Below, piece after piece: positions 21,820 to 32,910 of a stretch of 64,000 bases of DNA. The stretch spans positions 353,200,302-353,264,301 of the forward strand of contig CM068374.1 of the NCBI GenBank assembly GCA_034769895.1, in the 5' to 3' direction. Positions within the stretch are counted from its first letter, which is position 1. The number at the start of each line of letters is the position of its first letter. The notes under the pieces were generated by a model that was not told where the DNA came from, ran no database searches, and saw nothing but the letters and a program-made list of their open reading frames with translations. Source of the stretch: Magicicada septendecula (lineage: Eukaryota > Arthropoda > Insecta > Hemiptera > Cicadidae). Position numbers and translations under genes: made by a program.

Positions 21820-23991
21820 GAACGAGACAAGGTACGTACTATTCGTAAGGTCTTGGCATGAAGTTATAGCTTTTCGTATTCCAAGTCCACCCACTTCCAA
21901 TTAAAAAGTCGTCAGTCGCTCTCTGTAGAACTTGCTACAAATAATTTTTTAAAGACTGTATTGTTGGAAAAGTTCTATTTTTGCTACCATTACTAGGTAA
22001 CGGAAACAGTTAGCTAAAAAAGCTTTCAAAAATGTCACTTTGTCGAATATACCACGACGTGGACGTTGTTTTTGTGTTCTTATGATCATAAAGGCCTACA
22101 GAGACGTACAGTAGGCCTACTCATCTATCTATTTTCACTATTTCTCTGTACAGTAGTTTCATTTTGTGTATTTTCCCTTTACTTTCGTTGTAGGGTGTAA
22201 ATTACATTATACAACCGTAGGATGCTAATTAAAAAATTTTAGCCTATTTTTATTTACTGTTCTAATAAAAAGAGCGGTTTAAGCTTAGGCATGTATTTAG
22301 GCTAATAAGTAACGTTTTTTGAACAAAGCCTATTAGGAGGCTACGAGGGAAATGTGTAAATAGAACCGCTATGTTTCGGAGGGTAGAACGGAGAAAAGGA
22401 GTATTGAAAGTGAAGTTAAGAGGAATATGTGAAAGATGATGACCAAAGGCTGCGCAAGCCGACGGTATGCAACGTTCCGAGCTCCCGCCGCGGAGAAAAA
22501 GGATAATCTTGTGGTTTTAGGTGTGGCCTGGTACCGCCCGATGGTTTCAACAAGTCAGTGTCTGTGTTATTAAAATTACTTCCTGGGCTGTTTGGCCGTC
22601 GTCCAAAGTTTTCGGCAAAACGAGACGTTTCGGCAGTGCCATCGACTGCCATCTTCAGTGAAAATCGAGTACGTTAACTTGAGATAGTATACGTTAGTGA
22701 TCACACTACTGTGGTTAAGGCTGGAGAAGTCCCGTGAACACCACTCCTACTTATAAATTTCCTAAGCGCAACGATACAGTAGTTAATCAACCACCAGCCA
22801 ATCAGAAATAAGAACGTGTATTAGAGCCTCTATATAGGTGTTGACCGAGGGTGTTGATGAGGAGGTTGCCCTGGAAACGGGCACAGCGAAGGTAGAACTT
22901 ACGTAAAAGTGTCCGTATGGTGGCGTTCAGGAAACAATACTTTGGGCAATGTTCATGGTACGGTTCGAAGTCAGTAAAGCCAGGTTTGAGCTTTACAGGC
23001 CCCGCACTAGACTAGAGTACCACACAGGCTATATATGGCATTTAAATGAAGCCACGTTATACTAAGTTGAAAGTGTTTTTCGTTAAGGGTACGGTTACAC
23101 GAGCGTTGTTTTCCGCCCGTGCACGCGCGAAACGCACAGTGGTCACACTGCTTTTTTTCTCGTACGTGCAAGGACGGAAGAGTAGTCACATAGGCGGTTT
23201 GTAATCGGACGGCAGCATTGAGACGGTCGGACGTGCATCCCTACAGCTCTGGCTATAAAAGTTAAATATGTATATAAAGGTTAAAACGCAACTGCACAGA
23301 AACCTCCGCGTTTAGATTAAAGAAAACACTGGTTATCAGTAGTAAATAAATCTTTATTAACAAACATTGTTTAGGGCCTACATTATATATTTTTTTATAA
23401 AAATGTCAACAACACCATGGAGACCAAAATTAATTACCATAGTAACAAGTAAATAAACAAATGCTATTATATAAAACGCAGCAGGTTGCGTTTCGATGCG
23501 GGAGACCTTGAAAACGCAGCAGAGTTGACGACCTGTGCGTTTTTTTTCACGTCCGTGTGAAAACCAATTTCAATGCCGCCTGCGTGTTAAATTCAATGCG
23601 TTTCCCAACAATACGTGCACGGCCGGAAAAAAATTACGTGACAGCAACGGTGAATATTAAAATGATGGTGAAGATGATGATGATGATGGGTGTGTTGAGT
23701 TATACCACGCCTAAAATAGGAAGTACCTTACGTGCTTGCGGAGTGGAATTAAGACAATTGGAGATCACATTTTCGTATAACCGAATTCAAATGCATAGTA
23801 TTTATTATTTAGTTTTAATCCGAACAAAAGTTTACAGTTGTTTACTGAACTCTTATTTGTTCCTTAAGTACTTCGCGTGTAGTATGACTAACTTATCAAC
23901 GCACATCTTACTTAACTGAACGATAGATAAGTCAACGACTTGTTTTTCTGGACAGATAATTTTATAATAAAGTTGGTAGTAGCGAGTTTCA
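21820..23991. other. No gene recognised; Penelope-like debris around 22.6 kb
   Basis: The ORFs at 22416-22652 and 23557-23919 look fortuitous. At 23090-23640 there are GC-rich strings of the form CACGAGCG/GTGCACGCG and their rough inverse near 23535-23625 (CACGTCCGTGTGAAAACC), which may mark an old DNA transposon, but I could not define ends. Confidence 0.4.
22624..22658 (-). ncRNA. Hammerhead-like motif of a Penelope-type element
   Basis: The minus strand reads CTGAAGA, then GGCAGT...ACTGCC (a 6-bp stem), then GAAACGTC. This is the order of the hammerhead core (CUGANGA, stem II, GAAA, minimal stem III, GUC) found in Penelope-like elements. The flanking bases do not form a convincing stem I, so it is probably decayed. 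Confidence 0.4.
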
Positions 23992-24286
23992 GAAAATGGG
24001 TTCAATGTAACGCATGCAGACAATTTACGAAACTGCTGTATGTACATTAAGAAAATGGGTTCAATGTAACGCGTGCAGACAATTTACGAAACTGCTGTAT
24101 GTACATTAAGAAAATGGGTTCAATGTAACGCGTGCAGACAATTTACGAAACTGCTGTATGTACATTAAGAAAATGGGTTCAATGTAACGCGTGCAGACAA
24201 TTTACGAAACTGCTGTATGTACATTAAGAAAATGGGTTCAATGTAACGCGTGCAGACAATTTACGAAACTGCTGTATGTACATTAA
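23992..24286. repeat. 59-bp tandem repeat, 5 copies
   Basis: Five back-to-back units start at 23992, 24051, 24110, 24169 and 24228, each beginning GAAAATGGGTTCAATGTAAC. The last four look identical; the first differs at one base (GCATGC for GCGTGC). The near identity points to recent expansion. Confidence 0.95.
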
Positions 24287-24350
24287 GAAAAAAACCATAC
24301 TGCAGGTTAACCGTACTTGAACTGCATAAAATCGGAACGACAGTCAGAAG

Positions 24351-25471
24351 CAGGGTGGAAACTAGGATTTCATTTTGGGGGGAGGGATTTTTTTAAACCC
24401 CATATCGTTTTCTTAGGGTATTGTTTTTCTCATATTATAATGAAACGTACCAATAAATTAATACTAATGGGTAAATAATAGCTGTAATTCACTTATTTCA
24501 TTAAATCAATTAAAAATATATATCAGGTATGATTACAGTTTGTCTTGGAACCTTAATAATGCATTTGTGTGAAATATAAATACTTTAAAAGAGTACGTTA
24601 AAATTAAGAAAGTGAAGGTTAACATATATAAATGTATATAAATGCTGTGGATATAAATATGTATAACACGGTTGTAGATATAAGTTTTACAGCATGTAAA
24701 ATAGTGTTAAATAATTTTGCTAAAAAATATGATTGTCAGTCTTCTTCAAAAGGGAAAATATAAAAAGAAAGGTAAAAAACGAAGAAATAAATATTACTAT
24801 ATACTTTGATAAATAAGTGTTTTATTTATCCTTCTTGATATTTAAAAAAAAATATGTGGATTACACATGTTTCATTATATGTTTATTGCAGGTTTAATTT
24901 TCAAAAATCAGAAATATTTAAGCAAATTATATCAAACAAAGCGCGTTAATTATCCGAGTACACAGGATAACACTGGAATTGTTCAACTCCTAACGTCACA
25001 TGACTTTAAACATCGTCGTACACTCCATGGCCTGTCTTTTTCGTAGGCCTCGGTTTACGGTCAACTAGCGGGTAAAAGCAAACAGTTTCTTCGTTGCGGA
25101 ATTAAATAAAACAGCTGACATGGCTCAAGCGTAGTGTAAAGCACGTCGTCACGTGAATCGTATGTTTCAAGTTGCTTATAACCAGCGGAAAAGCCTGTCT
25201 TCCTACTCTCTTTCACCTCGACTTCTTTTCATTTTTCACCATTTCTTTTCATCTGTTATATTTATTATAGAGAATAAGGCCTATTATTGTAGATCATTTT
25301 AAACCTGTCATTGGCCTAAATAGTAATTTTTTAAAATTGACAAAACTTGGAAGACAATTAATTACATTTCAAAAAATACGGAACTAGTTAAAAAAAATTT
25401 GTTGCATTTTTTAATTTTTCGGATTTCGGGGGGATATATCCCCCATATCATCCCCCCTAGGTTCGCCCCTG
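24351..25471. mobile_element. Non-autonomous hAT DNA transposon, 1121 bp
   Basis: The left end CAGGGTGGAAACTAGG matches the inverted right end CAGGGGCGAACCTAGG at 13 of 16 bases. It is flanked by the 8-bp duplication GTCAGAAG at 24343-24350 and 25472-25479. An 8-bp duplication with CAGGG ends is the mark of hAT. The AT-rich interior has no transposase remnant that I could recognise, so it would need another element's enzyme. The perfect duplication suggests fairly recent insertion. Confidence 0.85.
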
Positions 25472-25479
25472 GTCAGAAG

Positions 25480-26423
25480 AACATTAATTCTTCTTCCTGA
25501 ACGGAAGGAAGGAGTAGACCAAAGGATCAATGAACTTTACGTACTTAAATTTATCGTTTATCGTTTCAACCGTGACATAACCTCTGAGAAATGATCCTTG
25601 GCACGTTCACCGAGGAATCTATGTTCGTTCATTGCAGTATCCCCTACGTCCCTTACATGCAACTGACTCCTACATCAGTTTGCTAGATCGTACAGAAGTA
25701 TCAGCCGTAGCATATTCGCCGAGCGTAACAATATCCCCGTACCCCAAGTGGACATACTCGGGTGAACTAATGGTAATCGACGAGATCGTGAAAACAAAAT
25801 AACGGTCTCGAACTCATGGCCTGGGTGACTTCCTCTTTGGCTCGTTGCGTTGAAGGGTTGATGAAGGGTTTTCATTTTTGCAAACAAAACAATAGGAAGA
25901 AAAATAATACACGGCAAATTAGAATCACAGTCGTTGAAACTTGATCATATGTTTTATTTGTTTATCCCGATTCTATAAAAACCGTTTTTAGAAAACGTGC
26001 GTAGGCTAAGTACTTAGCCAGGGAATGCTGTTTTCTAATATTTAATTGCAGCGTTTCAGTCCCCGCGACAATGATGTAACTACGGTAGGGGATTCCCCCC
26101 TTGAGCTATTAGAAATTTCAGAAAATTCTATAATTACTTAATGTAGGTCTGTTTTTAAGTGCGTTTTGTGTGTTAAAAGTAAGGTTTATAAATAACAGTA
26201 GAACAGTAGAAATAAAAAGATATATGTAATATTTGAAAATTAATAAAACATAGGGGGAGCCCAACCTCCAAGGAGCAGGTCCTAGTTTTTCTGTGGGCTC
26301 ACCTCCTTCTACAGGCAAGAAGCTCCAACCCTACAGAACTTCACCGTCTGTGTGGTGACAGCATTTTCACGGCAACCTTTCGCAAAATAGTGGGAATTGC
26401 TCAAAACTGCCACATGGGTTATC
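25480..26423. other. No gene recognised
   Basis: Unique-looking sequence with short chance frames (for example minus 25675-25917 and 26118-26318). Nothing assigned. Confidence 0.5.
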
Positions 26424-26822
26424 AAGGATGATTACCGGTACGCAAGGACACCAACTTCGTTAAGGGATGACAACATTGAACGTGTTCACCAATTGTTCCT
26501 TGCAAATAAGCGAATCACAGTGGCCTAAATTGTATATTTCGCATTGAAGTGTGCATTATATCATCTCTGAGCGTTTAAAATGGTGGAACATTTGCGTGGG
26601 AGGACGGGGAACGCTCTTTTTACAGTCGTGATCTCGCGCCATGTTTTCAAAGTGTTCGTTCATGTGAAAGAAATGCTTGCGAGTAGCGGTATTGCACTGA
26701 TGAAGAAGTCCAGAATGCACCGTGGGATTAGGTTGGACGGGATCGTAAATACTTTCATCAGTGGCATCGTAAAACCCTTGTCACATTTCGATAAATGTTA
26801 AAAATAAACGTAGCAATTTTTT
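26424..26822 (+). pseudogene. Decayed mariner-like transposase fragment
   Basis: In frame from 26424 the sequence reads KDDYRYARTPTSLRDD, then NIERVHQLFLANKRITV before a stop. This resembles the helix-turn-helix linker region of mariner-type transposases (GRP.TS..DENIERV..L...RRITV). About 200 bp later another frame gives DEEVQNA, then RKYFHQWHRKTLV, like the C-terminal end of the same family. The catalytic DDE/D core is missing, and stops and frame changes are frequent. Related ~90-bp blocks (TTCAACTGTACTTTCAG, TTCATAAATATTC, ATGCTAGTGCAA) follow at 26835-26920 and 27013-27095, perhaps the element's 3' end in two copies. Confidence 0.55.
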
Positions 26823-28207
26823 AGAAAAGTAGGTCTTCAATTGCACTTTCAGGTGAAGAAAAAAATTTCTTCATAAATATTCTGCATGGTGCTTTTATTA
26901 TGCTAGTGCAACCAATTTTTTTGGCCCTTGTACTGGAGCGAGCAGAAACGGGTCTTAAACGGATCGCCAAGCGTTGCGATCTAATGCTTCTCGAAGTCTG
27001 TGACGGATGAGTGATGTTTCAACTGTACTTTCAGATAAATAAAATAATTTTCATAAATATTCATAAGTTTTTTTTTTTTTTTAATGCTAGTGCAAATAAC
27101 GTTTCCCCTGCCCCTCCTACAAGCCGGGCAGTGGGGGGGGGGGTAAGCCAGAATTACAGTAACGTCCATGAATAGCTTGTGTGTGTTGTGTGTGGCTTAC
27201 GGACAAGTGACACTTATGTCTCCAGTACAAACCTATAACGAAGTCTTAATAAAATAAGGTCAGCTTTGATTACATACGTGTCAATTTTATAAAATAATGT
27301 GTGGTAAAATGAAGAATCAGGTGGGTCGGAGAGAGCCCCTAGCGAATTTCTTTAGTTCTACTCAACAGATGACAGTTGTGTGATTTACGTAATTAAATTA
27401 AACTAGTGGTCACCCAGTGGTCGAAATTCGACCGTAATTCATTAAATTTTTAAGTTTGAACGTTATTGAGGTTCTTTTGTCAAAGAGTATACATCTATAA
27501 TCATTGCATATAATTTTTTTGAATTTTGTTCTATTACGTCAGCTGCGAGCGTGTACAAATACGTCATTAGCGTGTGTTGTTTGCCTTAATTCCCTGCAAT
27601 ACCTATGAAATTTAAAATTTAATGTTAGTAACAGTTGAAAAAAACACAATTACAGCTTGTATTCGTATTTATTTTTTGATATAATTCATTGTCAGTGTTA
27701 ATTTTTTCATGTTATTATTAAATCAAATAAACGCTAATAAAAATGAGACTTGACATTCATAGAAGTATAAGATACATTGTTTTCAATTCCAGTGGATTAC
27801 ATTTCATTTTTGGTAAGGTAAAAAATTCGAAAACAGTTTGAAGATTATCTGCTACAAAGCTTATATAATTTTTAAATTTTTTTTATGCATTAATTTTCGA
27901 GTTATTTGAAAAATATGAAAGATAGGAAAAATGAGGTTTAGCTTGGCTAAGCCATATTTAAAAAGCAATAACGCGTTTTTTGACATTTCCTTGTTTTTTT
28001 TTTATTGCCATACTGACCAGGTTTCGCCAAGGCTACACAGTTATTTTGCCTATCTTTTTCGAATTATAAAAAATTAATACAAAATAAAAAATGAAATAAA
28101 AAATACGTGCCTCGTATTTTTTCATATATTTTTCATTAAATCAAAAAAACCGGGCGGTTAAAAAAATAAATGTTGTTCATTGAACTTAAAATAGTTTGAA
28201 AGTGAAT
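26823..28207. other. AT-rich, no gene recognised
   Basis: Apart from the repeated blocks noted under the mariner-like relic, only homopolymer runs and AT-rich unique sequence are seen. Confidence 0.5.
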
Positions 28208-28344
28208 TTAATGATTCAGAACTTCTGTGTAAAAGATGTTTTTTGTAAAAACTCTTTCATCATTTGCTAAATGTCCTTCGCCATTATATTCGGAAATATT
28301 ATAATATAAATAAAAAGAAGTGTGTATAATTCCATTGTATGTTC

Positions 28345-30957
28345 TAACATCCTCAAATGATTTTGGACCACAGACATGTAATAAAAGCAATCGTAAATGG
28401 AAAAGTTTGATGTCTTTTGGTGATATTACATATATGCGTGTAATGATTTTATCACCTCCACGCCTTCTCTTCTTCCATTTTTTCGGGAATCTTCCCACAC
28501 ATAATGCAAAGGAATTTCAATATACTTATATTCATGCGCTGATGGATCTGATCGATTCAATTCAAAAAATGCTAATAATTTTGTTTGTCTTGCATTTTCA
28601 ATTGCTTGACGTTCTTGCCCTTCTCGAAAGTAAACATTCTGTCTACGCGGTAAATGAATGTCAAGTCTAACGATGACATGTGATTGAAAATGCATTGGTA
28701 ATTCATAGATGCGCCATACAGCTTCAGTTGATCCGACATAACGGCCATTTAAAAAATTTTAACTTCATCAATTTGTATTTCTTGACCTGGTTCATTTCTC
28801 TCTGAACCTAATTCAACAGATACACTGTCATAGCCTTTATACACGTATTTATAAATGTATTTAACACTATTAACTGTAGTGCATACTTCAACATTTATAT
28901 GGCAATTAAATTTGGCAAGTAAATACGGATTGTATGGTACAACATAACGATTGTCGAGGCAACTACCGCGAACTTCAGTATTAATACCATTATCACGCCT
29001 TCTGTATAATGGATATCCATTTAATGATTCACATGTAAATTCATTAAATCGTTTTGGATAATCTTTTGTGCATTTTCCATCTCTCATACATACAGAATTT
29101 GGATTAAGTACACCGCATGGACCATGCATCATGTGTTTTACAACATATTCATGTAATGTAGGATGTGTTTGAATGTTAGGAATCTCCGCAGATACAACTT
29201 TATCAATATCGGTAGCGTTAACAATTTTATCTTGCTCATTTAAAGAGAATAAAATGTGAGCATGAGGCAATCCTCTCTTTTGAAACTCAGTTGTATAAAT
29301 GAGTGCTCCAACTTTACCGAAGATTTTTTTTAGTGTAAGGCCCTCAATTAATGCTTTCAGTTTGAACTTGAATGCACGCACAACAATATCAGGTCGAAAA
29401 TTAGCTGACTCACCTACACCAATATTGCTAACTATTTCAGGCCAACTTGGATTGCAAGTCATTGTAATAAACAAAGAAGGTTTTCCGAAATGTTGTACAA
29501 TTGACATTGCATCTAAATAATTCTGATACATATTTCTTGGAGATCCATTGAATGAAGATGGTAAAATTACTCTACGGCCAACATTATTGGCATTGGGGTT
29601 CAATTCTAAATAATCTGTTAAATTGTTGTAAACTTCAGACCTAAGACTTGTTTGATTTTGTCGAATGAAATGTAACCTTGTGCCCTCTATTCTCACATAC
29701 ATATCAACTATCCACTGCAGAAATAATTTTTGTGAATGGTGCAACATGCTAAAATCTTCTCTAATTGCAAGTCGATACTGAAGCATGGTTAATTTATTTC
29801 TGGGCGCTCTTGAATTAGATGTAGTTGGTACATTATGAGAAATATTGATATGCCACCCAGTATCACCTTTTGGAAAAAGTAATGGATACGCTAAAGGGTC
29901 CAATGATGAATCCAAAACAGAGATATTTTTAATGGTACCATTAACTATTGAAAACGAAACCATATTTCGTTCAAAGGGTGGCTCACCATCAACTGTACTA
30001 AATATTACTGCTACATCAGTTTGAACTGCATCATTATAACGGCGTAGATCTAAATCACGATTTACTTTAATGAGCATACAAATTTCTTTATTTTGATTTT
30101 CAACTCTCTGACAATGATCTTTCATTGCAATGAATGACCGAACGAAAGGATTAATGCGTTCCAATTCAAGAGAGATTTCGCGCATTATATTGTTATTGCA
30201 TGTTTGATTATAGTGTTCACGTAATCTATAATTGACAGCAGTGTCAACATCATAAAAATATAATTGCGCATAACATGGTGAGCGACCATATCCAGCAGTC
30301 ATTGGACCTGATCTGTGATAAAAAACATCATGTATTTTAAAATGATACACTCCACGCGTAACTGTATCCGAAATTTTAGCTTCTGAGCTAACCATAGCAA
30401 ATGATGAATTGTATTTACGAATGTTTTCAAAATAATTTTTTGACTTTCTTTTTATTGAAGGGTCATTTGAAGTAAGTCCATCATACAATGATTTAAAGTA
30501 TTCATTTTGACTTAAGGCCGGTAATATTGCTGTACCCTTATGACAACATGAAGTGAATGCAGTCCTTTCACCTAAAGTGACCTCAGATTCGAAATGTTTT
30601 GCATTGCAAAACCTGCATTGTAAACGCAACTGCATTGTAAATGCATTAAGCCACAATCAAAAGTATTAAAAATTCTTGGAATGACATTCAGTGCGCATTA
30701 AATGTATCCCTCAAAATAATTGCATCATTTTGTATACTATTTACACTATTTAAATTTGCATTTGGTCTATTATCATTTTGACTTTCAGGCGAATATATAT
30801 TCCTTCTTCTTTGTCTCTCACTCCGACCCGTCAATGTTATACTATTTACACTATTTAAATTTGCATTTGGTCTATTATCATTTTGACTTTCACGCGAATA
30901 TATATTCCTTCTTCTTTGTTTCTCACTCCGACCCGTCAATGTTCTATGTCGAGGCAT
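28345..30957 (-). pseudogene. Helitron Rep protein, 5' part, frameshifted
   Basis: This encodes the N-terminal half of a Helitron Rep/helicase transposase. A start MPRHRTLTGRSEKQRRRN at 30957 is followed by a 105-bp duplication. A frameshift near 30670 leads to a 600-plus-residue open frame (28749 to about 30656) with the CxxC-type finger (CRFCNAKH), LFITMTCNPSWPEIV, the HUH motif PHAHIL and the tyrosine motif YIYKYVYKGYD of rolling-circle Rep. A further frameshift near 28755 leads to LPMHFQSHVIVRLD and EGQERQAIENAR; another near 28490 leads to GGDKIITRIYVISPKD and CGPKSFEDVRTYNG. Similarity ends near 28345, before the PIF1 helicase domain, so the gene is truncated and broken at least three times. 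Typical Helitron ends were not found. Confidence 0.9.
30733..30942 (-). repeat. 105-bp in-frame tandem duplication in Helitron N-terminus
   Basis: Two units (starts 30733 and 30838) encode TLTGRSE.QRRRNIYS and SQNDNRPNANLNSVNSI twice, with a few substitutions. The period of 105 bp keeps the frame (35 codons). Confidence 0.85.
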
Positions 30958-31104
30958 AATGGAAGTAGGTGCGAATATCTGAATGTAAAAAAAAACATGT
31001 AATGAAATTACTGAATCTAAGATTAGACGGGGTTTAATTTTAAAATAATAAAATGTACTCACTTTTTTGAAACCACCAATAATAATTAGGCGAGAGTAAG
31101 TCAA

Positions 31105-31891
31105 TTCAAATTGTTGCTACAAAATTTTCCTTTTGCAACAGGTGTATATTAAGCAAGCTGTATTTCACTTTCAACTGCACATTAATATATAAAACACAGA
31201 TATCTAATATACAAAATATAAAATAAACGCTTTTTTGCCTTGATATACACTCCACAGACTATTGAAAAAGGAACATTTGAAATCACACAAAATTCACAGC
31301 TCATTCAGTCAATCTGTCAGTAATTATTTGTTGGCAATATTTTAAAATTCTTTGGCGACAATCTCTACTCTGTGCGACTGTTTGACCACAGACTATTATG
31401 TGTTTGACATTGGCAGTATGAACGTACACTAAAATGAAAAAATTATAATTTTATTGCCTGGCAACAAAATTATTTTATTTTTAACAATTACCATTGTTTG
31501 AAAAAGTTTAAATGAATTTTCAAGTGCAAATGAATGTTTTATTTTATTTTATTTAATGTATTTGTAACACATATTATATATAAATTTTAGCTTTCTGCAC
31601 TCCTTCTCCGTATAAACTTTAACTATGCCAAATCTCACACTCCTCCGTGCGCGCAAAATGCTTAAAAAGGGGTAGAAAGTTTTCTCTTCACGTATTAATA
31701 TATAGATACCGGAGAAACAGAACATTTTATTATTAGATCCCACTTTGAAGTGTGGTTATGGAGAATTTATTATTATTACATTTCTAATAACACATAGGCT
31801 ACTACTCATCAACTTTGGAACCAAATCACGAAAATTACCACTAACGATGTCGCTATTCCCGAACACAACTCGGGAAGATGGTATTGTAAAC
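31105..31891. other. No gene recognised
   Basis: AT-rich sequence upstream of the Helitron relic; only short chance frames are seen. Confidence 0.5.
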
Positions 31892-32909
31892 AAATTTTGG
31901 CACTGTACATTTATGCGTACCCGCAGTAAATTTCCATGTTTTTAATATGCGATTATCGATATATTACAATGTGGAAAAGAAGTGTACTAATTGTAAATTG
32001 TCCTATTTCTTAATGCAAAGCGGAAATACGTGTTGTTTTCATTTGCGAGGTTAGGTAACAATGGTTTTGGGTTTTCAGTTTACTGCTGAAATAAACAAAA
32101 GCCATGGTCGAGGAAAACATAACGTTTAATGTGTATATACGATGCTTTTAACAGAGTAACACTTAAAATAAAGAACCTAACGTTTTTAAGTTGACAAATT
32201 GGCAAAAACTACAACAGCAAATGTCAAATGAAAAATACAAATAGTTATGGTTAATGGGAAAAAAACAAAAAGCACAGTGTATTAAGGAATGACAGCATAC
32301 GCTCTACGTATTAGGCGGAAAACGAGTACTTGGTGGAAAACGAATATTACCAAAAAAAACGAGTTCTGCATAAATAAGTAACATTTATAGTAATAGGCAA
32401 GGGCCCGCCTTACTTTCGAGTTGGGTGGTTTTTCAGTGATCTACTCACAGAACGAGTATTAATGAAAAAACGAGTACTACTGGCAAAACGAGTTCTACTG
32501 AAAAACCGAGTTCTTCCACAAAAAGGGAGACATATAGTAATAGCCAACTCGCCTTACTTTCGAGTTGGGTTTTTTCGTGGTTTTCGCAAAAGTAACGAGT
32601 TTTACATTACAGACGTATCGGTTTCCATGTGTAATTTCAGTTTTTATGTTAACCTAATAACATCAACTTTTGGGGTCACAGGCACGGGTCGGTTATATAT
32701 GACTGCTACAAACATTTTCCATTAAAAAATTACAAACAAAACCAATTGCAATCGCCAGCCAACTATATTGCGACATACGAAATTATTTATAATCCTTTCA
32801 CCTACATAAAATTATGTGCGATATTCACTACATATCGAAGCCAAAAAATTGCATAACCGAAATATCGAAAATGACTGCGGGTACGCATAAAGGTACAGTA
32901 CCCAAATTT
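31892..32909. mobile_element. Inverted-repeat (MITE-like) element, about 1 kb
   Basis: AAATTTTGG..ACTGTAC and TTATGCGTACCCGCAGT at 31892-31927 return as the inverse complement at 32874-32909 (ACTGCGGGTACGCATAA, GTACAGT, AAATTTT), about 90 percent alike over 36 bp. I see no coding and no clear target duplication. It could be a MITE or the internal part of a larger inverted structure. Confidence 0.45.
32310..32610. repeat. Cluster of AACGAGT motifs with a duplicated block
   Basis: AACGAGT(A/T) or a one-base variant occurs about ten times in 300 bp (for example 32329, 32452, 32468, 32486). The string GCCTTACTTTCGAGTTGGG appears twice, near 32408 and 32551, each after a similar AGTAATAG.CAA. It lies within the inverted-repeat element. 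Confidence 0.6.
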
Positions 32910-32910
32910 T

